A stretch of 64,000 nt of DNA from Chitinophagales bacterium (GTDB lineage Bacteria > Bacteroidota > Bacteroidia > Chitinophagales > UBA2359), in NCBI GenBank assembly GCA_020628375.1, contig JAHDFD010000010.1:1-64000 (forward strand), read 5' to 3'. A program made the position numbers and the translations under genes. Positions 35,831-44,471 of the stretch are shown here, piece by piece. Positions within the stretch are counted from its first letter, which is position 1, and every line of letters starts with the position of its first letter. A model generated the notes under the pieces. It had not been told where the DNA came from. It did not search any database and saw nothing but the letters and a program-made list of their open reading frames with translations.

Positions 35831-36163
35831 AGTATAAAATTTTGCAAACCATAATTCTTGTTCCCTTAATGAGATACAAACCCAATAAACATCAATAATT
35901 TGTAAATACAATATTTTTTTATCATTAATTTCTTTCTTTTTTTTCGAAAAAAACTTAACACAAATTTTGATATAAGCATTTTTTTGTTAAATTTTGTACA
36001 GTTGATCTTGAAAAGTGTTGGTTTTGGTATATTGTTTTAGATCATTTCTGTATTTGTGGTGATGCGAAATATATACAAAACTCCATTCTAAATTACCCTG
36101 CATAAGTTAAGCAATTATTTGCTTTCAACTATTAATATATCTTTTTAATTATAAAATTACGAA
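35831..36163. other. AT-rich intergenic stretch between divergent genes
   Basis: This 333-bp region separates the thioredoxin-fold lipoprotein gene from the secreted-protein pair. It is very AT-rich with several homopolymer T and A runs. Some TTTG words and near-matches to -7 boxes occur (for example around 35986 and 36050), but none has correct spacing. I see no ORF, tRNA or strong hairpin. Confidence 0.55.
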
Positions 36164-36541
36164 ATGAAAAAAACATTATTACCGTTGCTGTTTGGTGTCA
36201 TTTGTTTGAGTACTTTAAGTGTTAAGGCTCAAACAAATCAGAGTACAACTAATGTGAGACATCAAAAAGTTGAGTTAAAGCCCAAAACAGCTAAGTTTTC
36301 TGAAGCTGAATTATTAAAGTTAAAAGCAGAAAAGGAAACTGATTATAACAATATCAAGAATAAAAGAATTAGCAATAGTGGTATTTACAAAGGAGATCCA
36401 GTACTTGCTAATATTGAGAAAAAGGAAATTGTTAGAAGAGAAGTTGATAAAAACATATTAAGGGTTGAAAAGACCACAGGAAAGAGATATGTTCGCCTTC
36501 AACCTTTACAAAAAGCAGTTCCTCAACTGCCTAAGAAATAA
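36164..36541 (+). CDS. Small secreted protein, unknown function
   Basis: A 125-residue exported protein with a signal peptide (MKKTLLPLLFGVICLSTLSVKAQ, likely cleaved after residue 22 or 23). The mature part is Lys- and Glu-rich (KLKAEKETDYNNIKNKR) and probably helical or disordered. No family is recognised. It lies 26 bp upstream of the large secreted protein gene and is probably cotranscribed, so it may assist that protein. Confidence 0.65.
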   Translation: MKKTLLPLLFGVICLSTLSVKAQTNQSTTNVRHQKVELKPKTAKFSEAELLKLKAEKETDYNNIKNKRISNSGIYKGDPVLANIEKKEIVRREVDKNILRVEKTTGKRYVRLQPLQKAVPQLPKK

Positions 36542-36567
36542 GTTTACTTGCAAGAAAATAAATAAAA

Positions 36568-39500
36568 ATGATAACAATAAATAAAATAAAATTTATACTG
36601 ATTGCTTTTATGCTTTTTTCATTTAGTAATCAAGTTTTAGATGCTCAGTGTACAACTCCTGTAACACCATCTAATATAAATGTTCAAGATTTAGGGGGAG
36701 GTCAAGTTTCATTGAGTTGGGATTTGGACTGTAATACACGTACAGAATGTGGTGCGAATGAGTCATTGTTTTGGTATGTAGGATTTTATGGACAAAATTC
36801 TCCTTCTCAAAATGGTATTTTGGGTGAATATGCTGTTGCGAATGTATTAACATGTGATGCACCTGCTGGTGATGTAGTTGGTGCTCCAATTACTTCAGGT
36901 GGTGATGATTTAGGAGTAGGATGTCTTGATCAGAAAGGATCTACTTGCCTATCTCAAGAATTAGGTCAAAATATTGGTGGGGATAATCATACATGGAATG
37001 TAGGAGGAATGTGTGGGTTTGAGGGTGCTCAAAACTTTGTATTTGATTTATGCCCAGGTCAATGTTATGATGTGTATATGTGGGAATTAGTAGTAAATGT
37101 TCCTACAGATTATGGTTGTAATACTGCTGGAAGTAATTGTGGAATCGAACTGGCAATTGCTTGTGGTGAAATTGGTTTGATAGCTGAATCGCCTGTTTCT
37201 GATGTATTTCAAATATGTTTAGCAGGTACACAAGACCCAATAGATATTCCTGAATTGACAATTTTAACAGCTGAATTATCTAATGGAAGTGGTGATCCTG
37301 CAATATGTGCTACTGCTGGTGATGTGTTTATTGGTGATTTTCAATTGCAGCCTGCCACAGCTGGAAGTGATGCAGGAACTTGTTCTACCCAAGATACAGA
37401 CAACGAATCGGTAACTGATCAAGATGGAATTGTAAATGATGGTGCTGATGGTACACAAGTTGCTGGTGGTGATGGTGGTGATACCGATATTACCTTTGTT
37501 GGTGGCGGTGGAAACTCCGGAAATAGTCAACTTCAGCTTGGTACTAATGTAGTAGAAATCAACTGTAGAGATGTTCTCGAAGTAGGTTTCAATACCCCAG
37601 TCGGATGTGATGGTATTGTAGATGTATCAGCTCCAGGTGGTAGTACTGTTTTTGGAGTACCTCCATGTCCAGGTGTAGAACCCAATTATACAAATGCTAT
37701 TGTTTATATCTCGAACAATGGTATTCCTGTTAATCCTAATGCCACTAACACAGCTTATCCCACATGTGTAGTTGGTGGAGCTGGTGGAACCAATACCTGT
37801 GATGGAAATGGTTCTAATACTAACGGATCGGCATATCCTGCCAATTGGTCCGCTCAATTTGGTCCATTCTTAGATGTTGATAATGATTGTTTCTTCAATT
37901 TAGCCGGAAACCCTTTTGCTGGTGGTGGTAATCCTTTAGACTTTGATGGCGTTACACAACAAGATTTTGGAGATGGTGTTTTACGTGATGTTTCAACTAT
38001 ATGTGTGCGTTACGAAGACCCTTGTGATGGTTCTAAATCTGCAACTTGTGTGAAGTTTATTTCTGACTCTTCACCACTTAGTGCTGATATCCGTTCTTGT
38101 CCAGTTACTTGTACAGATGGCACAGGTACTTCAAATGATGGACAAATTATTGTTGAAAATGTTGCAGGTGGTTCCGCAGATGGAAATCAAGATACAGCCG
38201 ATGATGCTGGTGCTGCAACTTCAATTGCTAATTATTTTGTTGAGATCGTTTCAGGACCTAGTACTGGAGCGTTAACACAGCAAGCAAATGGTGACTGGGT
38301 TATTACTGGCTTAGCGGCTGGCTTATATACGATTGAAGTTCGCGATGAATTAGCAACTGGTGATTCTTTCGCTGCTGATACTGACGATGGTTCTGCAACT
38401 TGTGGTGCTGCTTGTCCTATTGAATTAGTTGTAGAGGTTTTAGGCCCTCCAATAAATACTTTAGTTGCCGCACCTGGAACTCTACCTAGTTGTGCAGATG
38501 CTCAGGAATATACAACTGACTTGAGTGCTACACAAATAGCTACAGCTAGTAATGGAGAAGTTGTATTCAATGGTGGACCAGGTAGTTTTCCTGGGGTTTT
38601 TGCTGGTGCTTACCCAAGTGGAGGTAATGTCGATCCTGCCGCCAATATTGCTGTTTCTGGGTTGTTTGCTGGTTGCGCAAGCGATAATATGGGAGTTGCT
38701 ACAGTTGCTGAAATATGTGTAGATAATATTTCAGATGCAATTGATATAACTGGAGTGGTAGTTGAGGTTGTAACACCTTCTGGCAATGCTGTTACTTTAG
38801 GTTCAGGTACGGGATTTACGACAAATGATCCTCAGTTAACTGGAAACAATGTATCTGCTTGTTTTACTGTTCCTCAAACTGGATCATTTGTTGGTGATTC
38901 TGCAAATGGTACTTGGAGTATTTCTATTGATGATGGTTTCGGGGGGGCAACAACTATTGATGGTTGGTCAATTACTTTTAATGATTTAGTATGTACAACC
39001 ACAACAGGTATTACGGATTTTGCTGCTTGTGGAGCTGCTATGGCAGGTACAGCTCCTGCAGATGCTCCAACTGGTGTTTTAACTTGGGTTCCAAATGCAA
39101 ATGGAACAGATATGCCAGCAGTTGGTGATTTAGCATTTGCGGATGCTTCTCAAACAATGGCTACTTTTACCGATCCTGCACAAGATCAAACAGCAAATAC
39201 TTATTGCTATACTGTAACTGGTTTTTTACCGGGATCAAACTTTACTGCTGATGGATTGGATTTGTCTTGTACTAACATGGAGTGCTGTGCAGTAGAAACC
39301 GAAGTTTGTTTCAGTACTCAACCTTGTTTTGAATGTGGGGATGTACCAGAACCTAAGGTACTTGAATATTGGTTGTGTGAAGGAGCTTCTTTACCAACTG
39401 ATGAAGGCTTAAAAGCTATTTGTCCTGATTGTGACCCAAATCCTGAACCTTTCTGCCCGTTTGACCCAAATACTATGGATATAGAAATATGTATAAGTGG

Positions 39501-42500
39501 TATTCATACATGGGTTTCAGATATGAGTTTTTATGCTCAATCTCCTAATGGTGTAGTTATTTTTCTTGCTCCTTATGCAAATTCAGGTACTGCAGGTGGT
39601 TTGGGTAATTGTAATCTTGGTGATGATTTCAATAATCTATGTTTTACAAATACTGCAGTTGGAAATGATTTCAATGTTTGTGCATTGAGTACTCCTTTAA
39701 CTGGCACATTTGATACTTACTATGGAGGACAAGCAATTAACTGGGCTGCATTTACAGGTCAGAACGTTTATGACGGAGGATGGAATATAATTGTTGGTGA
39801 TTGTGTTGGTGGTGATGTCGGAGCATTACAAGATGTAGTTGTTACCATTTCAGATAATGGTGGAGGAATGAGTTGTTTAACAGAACCTGCTTGTGTAGGA
39901 TGCGATGGAACAGAGGAATTAGCGGGTCCTAATAATGCTAATGCGGTTGTGTATGCTTCAGGCCCAGTTTCATTTGATCTGAACGATGGAGAATGTGAGA
40001 TAGGTATAGATGATCCGGCTGTATTCCCTTTTCCAATACCTCCTTTTCAAACTCCTTTCCCAGCAACAGTTGAATGGTACGATGCAATGACTGGCGGGAA
40101 TATGGTTGGTACTGGAAATACTTTCCAGCCTACAGATATGGCTGCTGGCGATTATACATATTATGCTGAATGTGTTTGTGATGGTTACAATACAGAAGGA
40201 GATTGTGCGGTTGATGAAATTTGTAGAAGTCCAAGAACAGCTGTAGTTTTCCATATTTATCCTCAGGATGCAGGTGCAACTACTGCCGATAATCAGATAT
40301 TATGTTGTGGTGAAACAGTTAATTTTGATAATACCACTGCAATCTATGATGAAACTTTAGCTGGTGGTACTTCTGCGAAACATGATTATGAACTAGGTTA
40401 TGCTATTACAGCTGGTTCTCATACCGATGGAACAGCACAAGTAATGTCTCAGTCTGATCTTGATGCCCTTCCTGCTGCTCAGGTATTCATGGCAGATGGA
40501 CCAAATGATACATCTACTGAAACAGCATCATACACAACTTCATGTACTGCTTGTCCTGGAGGAACTACAGGAACGTTAACAGCAGGTGTATATGCAATAA
40601 CCCCATTTACAAGTGTAGATGAGTTACAAGTTTGTAATGCGATACAAAATGCTACTTTGGGAGCAGATATTTCTGGATTTTCAACACTTGAGTCTTATCA
40701 ATTCTTAATTCCTACTGAAGGAAGTTTAAATAACTTAGCTGTCAATGCTTCTGGAGGAACAATTACTTTAACAGTTGATACATTATACGGAGCAACCGAC
40801 ATTGACGGATGTTTTACCACACAGGGATTTTTTATTGATCTTGGAGTTAATGGGGCTTATGTTGCTACTGCAAATGGAGGTGCACCGATTGCTACTCCGG
40901 CTGCATTCCCTTTTACAATAACTTTCCCTTATACAGATTTCGGTACTTTCACTTCTAACGACGCATTGACCGTACAAATTACTCCTCAGGTTTCAAGTCC
41001 AATAGGAGTTACTTGCCCTTCTGCCACTATTATTTCAGATTGTTTATTCTATGCAAGTGCTTACGTTTGTTCAGAACTTAATTATGACCCAACATTCGAT
41101 GATGTTGGTGAAGGAGCAATGTGTGCAGAATTTGGTGAGCCAGTTGACTTTGTTGTACTCGATCCTATTTGCGCTACTGAAGTGTCTTCTTGTAATCCAG
41201 ATGGTACTTATAGCATTGATTTAACAATAGAGGGTGGTTTAGCTGCTTTGGATGGTGATACTTATGTAGATGGTGCCGGTGCAACTGTTACAATTGACGG
41301 TGGTTATCAGGTAACTGTTACAGGTGCAATTTCTGTAAATGGTACTGCTGGTGCAACAGGTATTGTTTCTGCTGAAGCATTAGCAGGATCTGAAATAGAA
41401 GTTATAATGCCAACTTCAGTTTTATCATATACTATAGATATTGCTAATTACGATGAAAATGGAAGTGCTGTTTTACAAAGCGCTGCTTCGACAACTGGTT
41501 GCCCTATTCAGTTAACAGGTTCTCAGGCATTGCCGGATGCTCCAACAACAACACCTGGTGAAGTTTGTTTAGAGGATGCACCTGGAACAATTATGGCAAG
41601 TTGTACAACCGGTACAGTTAATTGGTATCAGGAAGATGCAGCAAACATTGGAAATCCTGATTTAGTAACGGGTGTTATAGGAACAGGTAATTCTTATATG
41701 CCTGCCGATGCTGCTTCTGGTACTTACACTTACTTTGCAACTTGTGTAGATGCTGATGGTTGTGAAAGTGCACCTACTCCTGTTACTTATTTGATCGATC
41801 CTTGTGCAACAATAGAAATTACTGATCCTTGTATTTGTTTGAACGATCAAACAGATAATACTTCAGCAACTGGTGATGGTACTTTTGGTGAAACAATAAC
41901 GGTTACCGCTGCACCTGGATTGTCATTGGATATTAATGGTGGGGCTGGAACTATGGGAGTATTGAATCCTGATGCTGCATGGACAGAAAACCCTGCCGGA
42001 GTTTATGTGTTAAACTTTGAACATTTGGATGGTGCTGGATATATATTTTATGTTATTGACAGTGCAGGAGACCCTGTTGTAGATTCTAATGGAGATCAAC
42101 TAGTTGTTTCTAATAATTGTATTTATCCTGAAATACAATCTCCGTTTTTATCAGATACTGAGTTCTGTGCTGATGAAGCTGCCGAAGCTTTAAGTGGGTC
42201 GGGTACTGAGATCAATGGTTTTTCGGGTGATTACACTTATACAATTGATGGTGGTGCTGCTGTAACAGGTATCGATCCAACGGCGTTAACACCTGGACCT
42301 CACACATTAAATGTTACTTTTAGTGGTGATTTTGTTAATGATCTTTGGGATGGAACTAATTCTGCTTTCCCTGGTTGTGAAACTACTTTAGATGTTCCTT
42401 TTGTGGTAAATCCATTACCGGATGCAAGCTTTACTTGTCCATCTTCTGTTCCTCAATGTGATGGCAATTTTGCTTTAGCTCCTGTTGATGGTACAGGAAC

Positions 42501-42687
42501 ATGGAGTGGAAGTGGTGCTTCTTTTATAAATGGTGCTAATGAATTTGAACCACTTGGTGCTCCGGTAGGTTTAGAATTAACATTGATTTATACAGTTACA
42601 GATGCAAATGGTTGTACTGATGTTGCTGAATGTAGTTTCATGGTAACTAACGATTGTGGTGCTAATGGTGGTGCATTCGGGAATTAA
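36568..42687 (+). CDS. Large secreted multidomain protein (2039 residues)
   Basis: The N-terminal signal peptide ends near QVLDAQ (residues 22-27). A FN3-like opening (TPSNINVQDLGGGQVSLSWDL) is followed by repeated Gly/Asp/Ala/Thr-rich beta-sandwich modules. Two proprotein-convertase P-domain-like segments lie near residues 720-830 and 970-1110 (for example NVYDGGWNIIVGDCVGGDVG). Many conserved Cys occur, probably in disulfides, and Ig-like modules lie near the end. No T9SS sorting domain of type A or B is seen; the protein simply ends ...CGANGGAFGN. Export by T9SS is therefore not shown. It may use a non-canonical signal or stay in the periplasm. It probably belongs to the same broad class as the giant proteins at both edges. 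Confidence 0.8.
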   Translation: MITINKIKFILIAFMLFSFSNQVLDAQCTTPVTPSNINVQDLGGGQVSLSWDLDCNTRTECGANESLFWYVGFYGQNSPSQNGILGEYAVANVLTCDAPAGDVVGAPITSGGDDLGVGCLDQKGSTCLSQELGQNIGGDNHTWNVGGMCGFEGAQNFVFDLCPGQCYDVYMWELVVNVPTDYGCNTAGSNCGIELAIACGEIGLIAESPVSDVFQICLAGTQDPIDIPELTILTAELSNGSGDPAICATAGDVFIGDFQLQPATAGSDAGTCSTQDTDNESVTDQDGIVNDGADGTQVAGGDGGDTDITFVGGGGNSGNSQLQLGTNVVEINCRDVLEVGFNTPVGCDGIVDVSAPGGSTVFGVPPCPGVEPNYTNAIVYISNNGIPVNPNATNTAYPTCVVGGAGGTNTCDGNGSNTNGSAYPANWSAQFGPFLDVDNDCFFNLAGNPFAGGGNPLDFDGVTQQDFGDGVLRDVSTICVRYEDPCDGSKSATCVKFISDSSPLSADIRSCPVTCTDGTGTSNDGQIIVENVAGGSADGNQDTADDAGAATSIANYFVEIVSGPSTGALTQQANGDWVITGLAAGLYTIEVRDELATGDSFAADTDDGSATCGAACPIELVVEVLGPPINTLVAAPGTLPSCADAQEYTTDLSATQIATASNGEVVFNGGPGSFPGVFAGAYPSGGNVDPAANIAVSGLFAGCASDNMGVATVAEICVDNISDAIDITGVVVEVVTPSGNAVTLGSGTGFTTNDPQLTGNNVSACFTVPQTGSFVGDSANGTWSISIDDGFGGATTIDGWSITFNDLVCTTTTGITDFAACGAAMAGTAPADAPTGVLTWVPNANGTDMPAVGDLAFADASQTMATFTDPAQDQTANTYCYTVTGFLPGSNFTADGLDLSCTNMECCAVETEVCFSTQPCFECGDVPEPKVLEYWLCEGASLPTDEGLKAICPDCDPNPEPFCPFDPNTMDIEICISGIHTWVSDMSFYAQSPNGVVIFLAPYANSGTAGGLGNCNLGDDFNNLCFTNTAVGNDFNVCALSTPLTGTFDTYYGGQAINWAAFTGQNVYDGGWNIIVGDCVGGDVGALQDVVVTISDNGGGMSCLTEPACVGCDGTEELAGPNNANAVVYASGPVSFDLNDGECEIGIDDPAVFPFPIPPFQTPFPATVEWYDAMTGGNMVGTGNTFQPTDMAAGDYTYYAECVCDGYNTEGDCAVDEICRSPRTAVVFHIYPQDAGATTADNQILCCGETVNFDNTTAIYDETLAGGTSAKHDYELGYAITAGSHTDGTAQVMSQSDLDALPAAQVFMADGPNDTSTETASYTTSCTACPGGTTGTLTAGVYAITPFTSVDELQVCNAIQNATLGADISGFSTLESYQFLIPTEGSLNNLAVNASGGTITLTVDTLYGATDIDGCFTTQGFFIDLGVNGAYVATANGGAPIATPAAFPFTITFPYTDFGTFTSNDALTVQITPQVSSPIGVTCPSATIISDCLFYASAYVCSELNYDPTFDDVGEGAMCAEFGEPVDFVVLDPICATEVSSCNPDGTYSIDLTIEGGLAALDGDTYVDGAGATVTIDGGYQVTVTGAISVNGTAGATGIVSAEALAGSEIEVIMPTSVLSYTIDIANYDENGSAVLQSAASTTGCPIQLTGSQALPDAPTTTPGEVCLEDAPGTIMASCTTGTVNWYQEDAANIGNPDLVTGVIGTGNSYMPADAASGTYTYFATCVDADGCESAPTPVTYLIDPCATIEITDPCICLNDQTDNTSATGDGTFGETITVTAAPGLSLDINGGAGTMGVLNPDAAWTENPAGVYVLNFEHLDGAGYIFYVIDSAGDPVVDSNGDQLVVSNNCIYPEIQSPFLSDTEFCADEAAEALSGSGTEINGFSGDYTYTIDGGAAVTGIDPTALTPGPHTLNVTFSGDFVNDLWDGTNSAFPGCETTLDVPFVVNPLPDASFTCPSSVPQCDGNFALAPVDGTGTWSGSGASFINGANEFEPLGAPVGLELTLIYTVTDANGCTDVAECSFMVTNDCGANGGAFGN

Positions 42688-42709
42688 TTCTTAAAGAATA
42701 ACTAATTTT

Positions 42710-42747
42710 AATCCGACACTTATTAATTTAAGTGTCGGATTTTTTTA
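42710..42747 (+). terminator. Intrinsic terminator after the large secreted protein gene
   Basis: AATCCGACACTTA (42710-42722) pairs perfectly with 42729-42741, leaving a 6-nt loop, and is followed by six T. It lies 22 bp after the stop. Confidence 0.93.
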
Positions 42748-42884
42748 TGGATAAAATCAAAATGTCCAGGAGTATCTTGAAAAGGTAATAATTACAATTT
42801 GAAATATAATTTTTCTAAAAATATATACAGTGAAATATTTTTTAAATTGTATAATATAAGTTTATAAAACGTTTAAATTATCAG

Positions 42885-43080
42885 GTTAGATTTGAGCGAA
42901 ATGTAATGAAAGTAGAAATATAGACGCCTAGCAATCTCTTGGAAGCATAGCTCTTGTTATACAAATTTAAATATTAAAAAACGTACAAATTTTCGTGTCA
43001 TATTGAGCGTAATGTAATGAAGTCGAAATATAGACACCTCCCTATTTTTCGGGGCATGACTCGTATATTGGGCTTAATTT
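42885..43080. repeat. Dispersed intergenic repeat, copies 2 and 3
   Basis: 42981-43040 matches 28321-28380 at 57 of 60 positions, then diverges. Just upstream, 42885-42931 is a more degenerate copy with the same TTGAGCG and AATGTAATGAA core but AAAGTAGAAAT in place of AGTCGAAAT. No terminal inverted repeats or target duplication were found at this locus. Confidence 0.8.
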
Positions 43081-43103
43081 GATAGTAGCTAACGCTTTCA
43101 TAA

Positions 43104-43200
43104 ATGTACGATATATTAAAGTTAAAATTGTATTAGTTGGTATTATTTGATGTGATTCATTTTTATATGGATGTACATTTTATTAAAGTTAAAGTTGTAT
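43104..43200. repeat. 30-bp direct repeat pair
   Basis: 43104-43133 and 43171-43200 match at 26 of 30 positions. Both contain TATTAAAGTTAAA followed by R-TTGTAT, and they are 67 bp apart start to start. Origin unknown. Confidence 0.75.
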
Positions 43201-43358
43201 CATTATGAAAAGTAAGAGATGACAAAAAAATAAGATAATAATAACCCAGAAAGGAGTTATTAATTTTTGTCGGTAAGAAGCTTTGTATTAATTGAAGTAA
43301 TATATCATAAAAATACCCCAAATAGCCATCAAAAATCTTTTTTCTAACTACTTATAAG

Positions 43359-44393
43359 TCAATCCATTATAAATCGTACAGGATTGTCACATGTTTCAAG
43401 TGGATAAATATAAGTACAAACAGCTTCAACAATACCACAACAATCAGCATCAAAAGGTCCAACTTCAGTGCATATTTGATAACTTGAACCAGCATCTAAT
43501 GAAATGCCTAGCCAACCCGTTGGTACTTCTGTATTATCAATACTTGGCTGTGAAGAACATTGATTATTTGTTTCATAAACTGTAGTGGTCAACGAAGTAT
43601 TGTCTTGGCAGGGTGGAGGAGAACCGGAACTTGTTGAACTTACAACACCAACCTGACTATTAACGCCATATTCACCACTATCCGAAGGCGAAAATTCATG
43701 ACAGAAAGTATAAACCGAAACACCATCTTCTACGGTCAAACTTGAACTACTTAAATCTGTACATTCAGTCGATGGTAAAATAACTGAATTATAAGCTGTA
43801 ACTGCCGTGGTTTCATCTGAATATTCAAGCCCTGCACAATCGGTATTTATATCTCCACAATTACATGGAGGTGCGCAAGATCCAATAGATACATCATATT
43901 CACAAGTAGGATTATTACCAACGAATAATTTTGAATAGATTCGTACACTTTCAACACAGCCTGAAACATCTATACATAGATCGAAAGTCGGATCATTTCC
44001 AGGTTCGTATTGTGCACCCTCATAACTTGCAGCATTTGGTGAAATAGTGTGAATCGCAAAATAAGCATCATTAGCAATACTATTGATAGAAGGAATGACC
44101 AAACCCTGAAAAGGAGTAGAAATAGCACCATTCGTTAACTGAGCATTATTGATTGTAGTAGGATAGTTGACAACATTAGGTGTATTATAGAAGGAATTGA
44201 ATTCTAGAACAAAACCAAAATCAGCTGGACCTGAGTTCCCTATATCGATGTCAATGTTAAAACAATATTCGGTTATTCCCCCACCTTTATAAGTACTAGC
44301 GTTTAATGTAAATGAACCTCCATCACATGCACTAAGTTTACTTGAGCTGATAATTGAAATGATAAATAGGCATATAGAGTATAGAGTCTTCAT
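43359..44393 (-). CDS. Cys-rich exported protein, unknown function
   Basis: A 344-residue protein with an N-terminal signal peptide (hydrophobic IISIISSS then KLSAC, cleaved near residue 22). The mature part is Ser/Thr/Asn-rich with many Cys and beta-sandwich-like pattern. Its first half is a module of about 150 residues (FGFVLEFNSFYNTPNVVNYP) reminiscent of exported cohesin- or Ig-like folds. No T9SS tail and no catalytic motif are seen. It is transcribed away from the large secreted protein in a convergent arrangement. Possibly another envelope component of the same island. Confidence 0.65.
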   Translation of the reverse strand: MKTLYSICLFIISIISSSKLSACDGGSFTLNASTYKGGGITEYCFNIDIDIGNSGPADFGFVLEFNSFYNTPNVVNYPTTINNAQLTNGAISTPFQGLVIPSINSIANDAYFAIHTISPNAASYEGAQYEPGNDPTFDLCIDVSGCVESVRIYSKLFVGNNPTCEYDVSIGSCAPPCNCGDINTDCAGLEYSDETTAVTAYNSVILPSTECTDLSSSSLTVEDGVSVYTFCHEFSPSDSGEYGVNSQVGVVSSTSSGSPPPCQDNTSLTTTVYETNNQCSSQPSIDNTEVPTGWLGISLDAGSSYQICTEVGPFDADCCGIVEAVCTYIYPLETCDNPVRFIMD

Positions 44394-44471
44394 TTTTCAA
44401 TAATCAGAGTTTATCAAGGTATAAATTTAATTTAAATAGAATAAAGAATAAAATTAGCGTATCGAATAAAC

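Larger units (their letters stand above)
42748..43358. other. Gene-free region with dispersed repeats
   Basis: About 610 bp without a convincing gene. It holds a degenerate GAGCG/TCGAA repeat copy (42885-42931), a second near-identical copy (42981-43080), a pair of 30-bp direct repeats (43104-43133 and 43171-43200), and a hairpin with GACAAAAA/TTTTTGTC arms at 43221-43271. No promoter or RNA gene was recognised. Confidence 0.7.
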
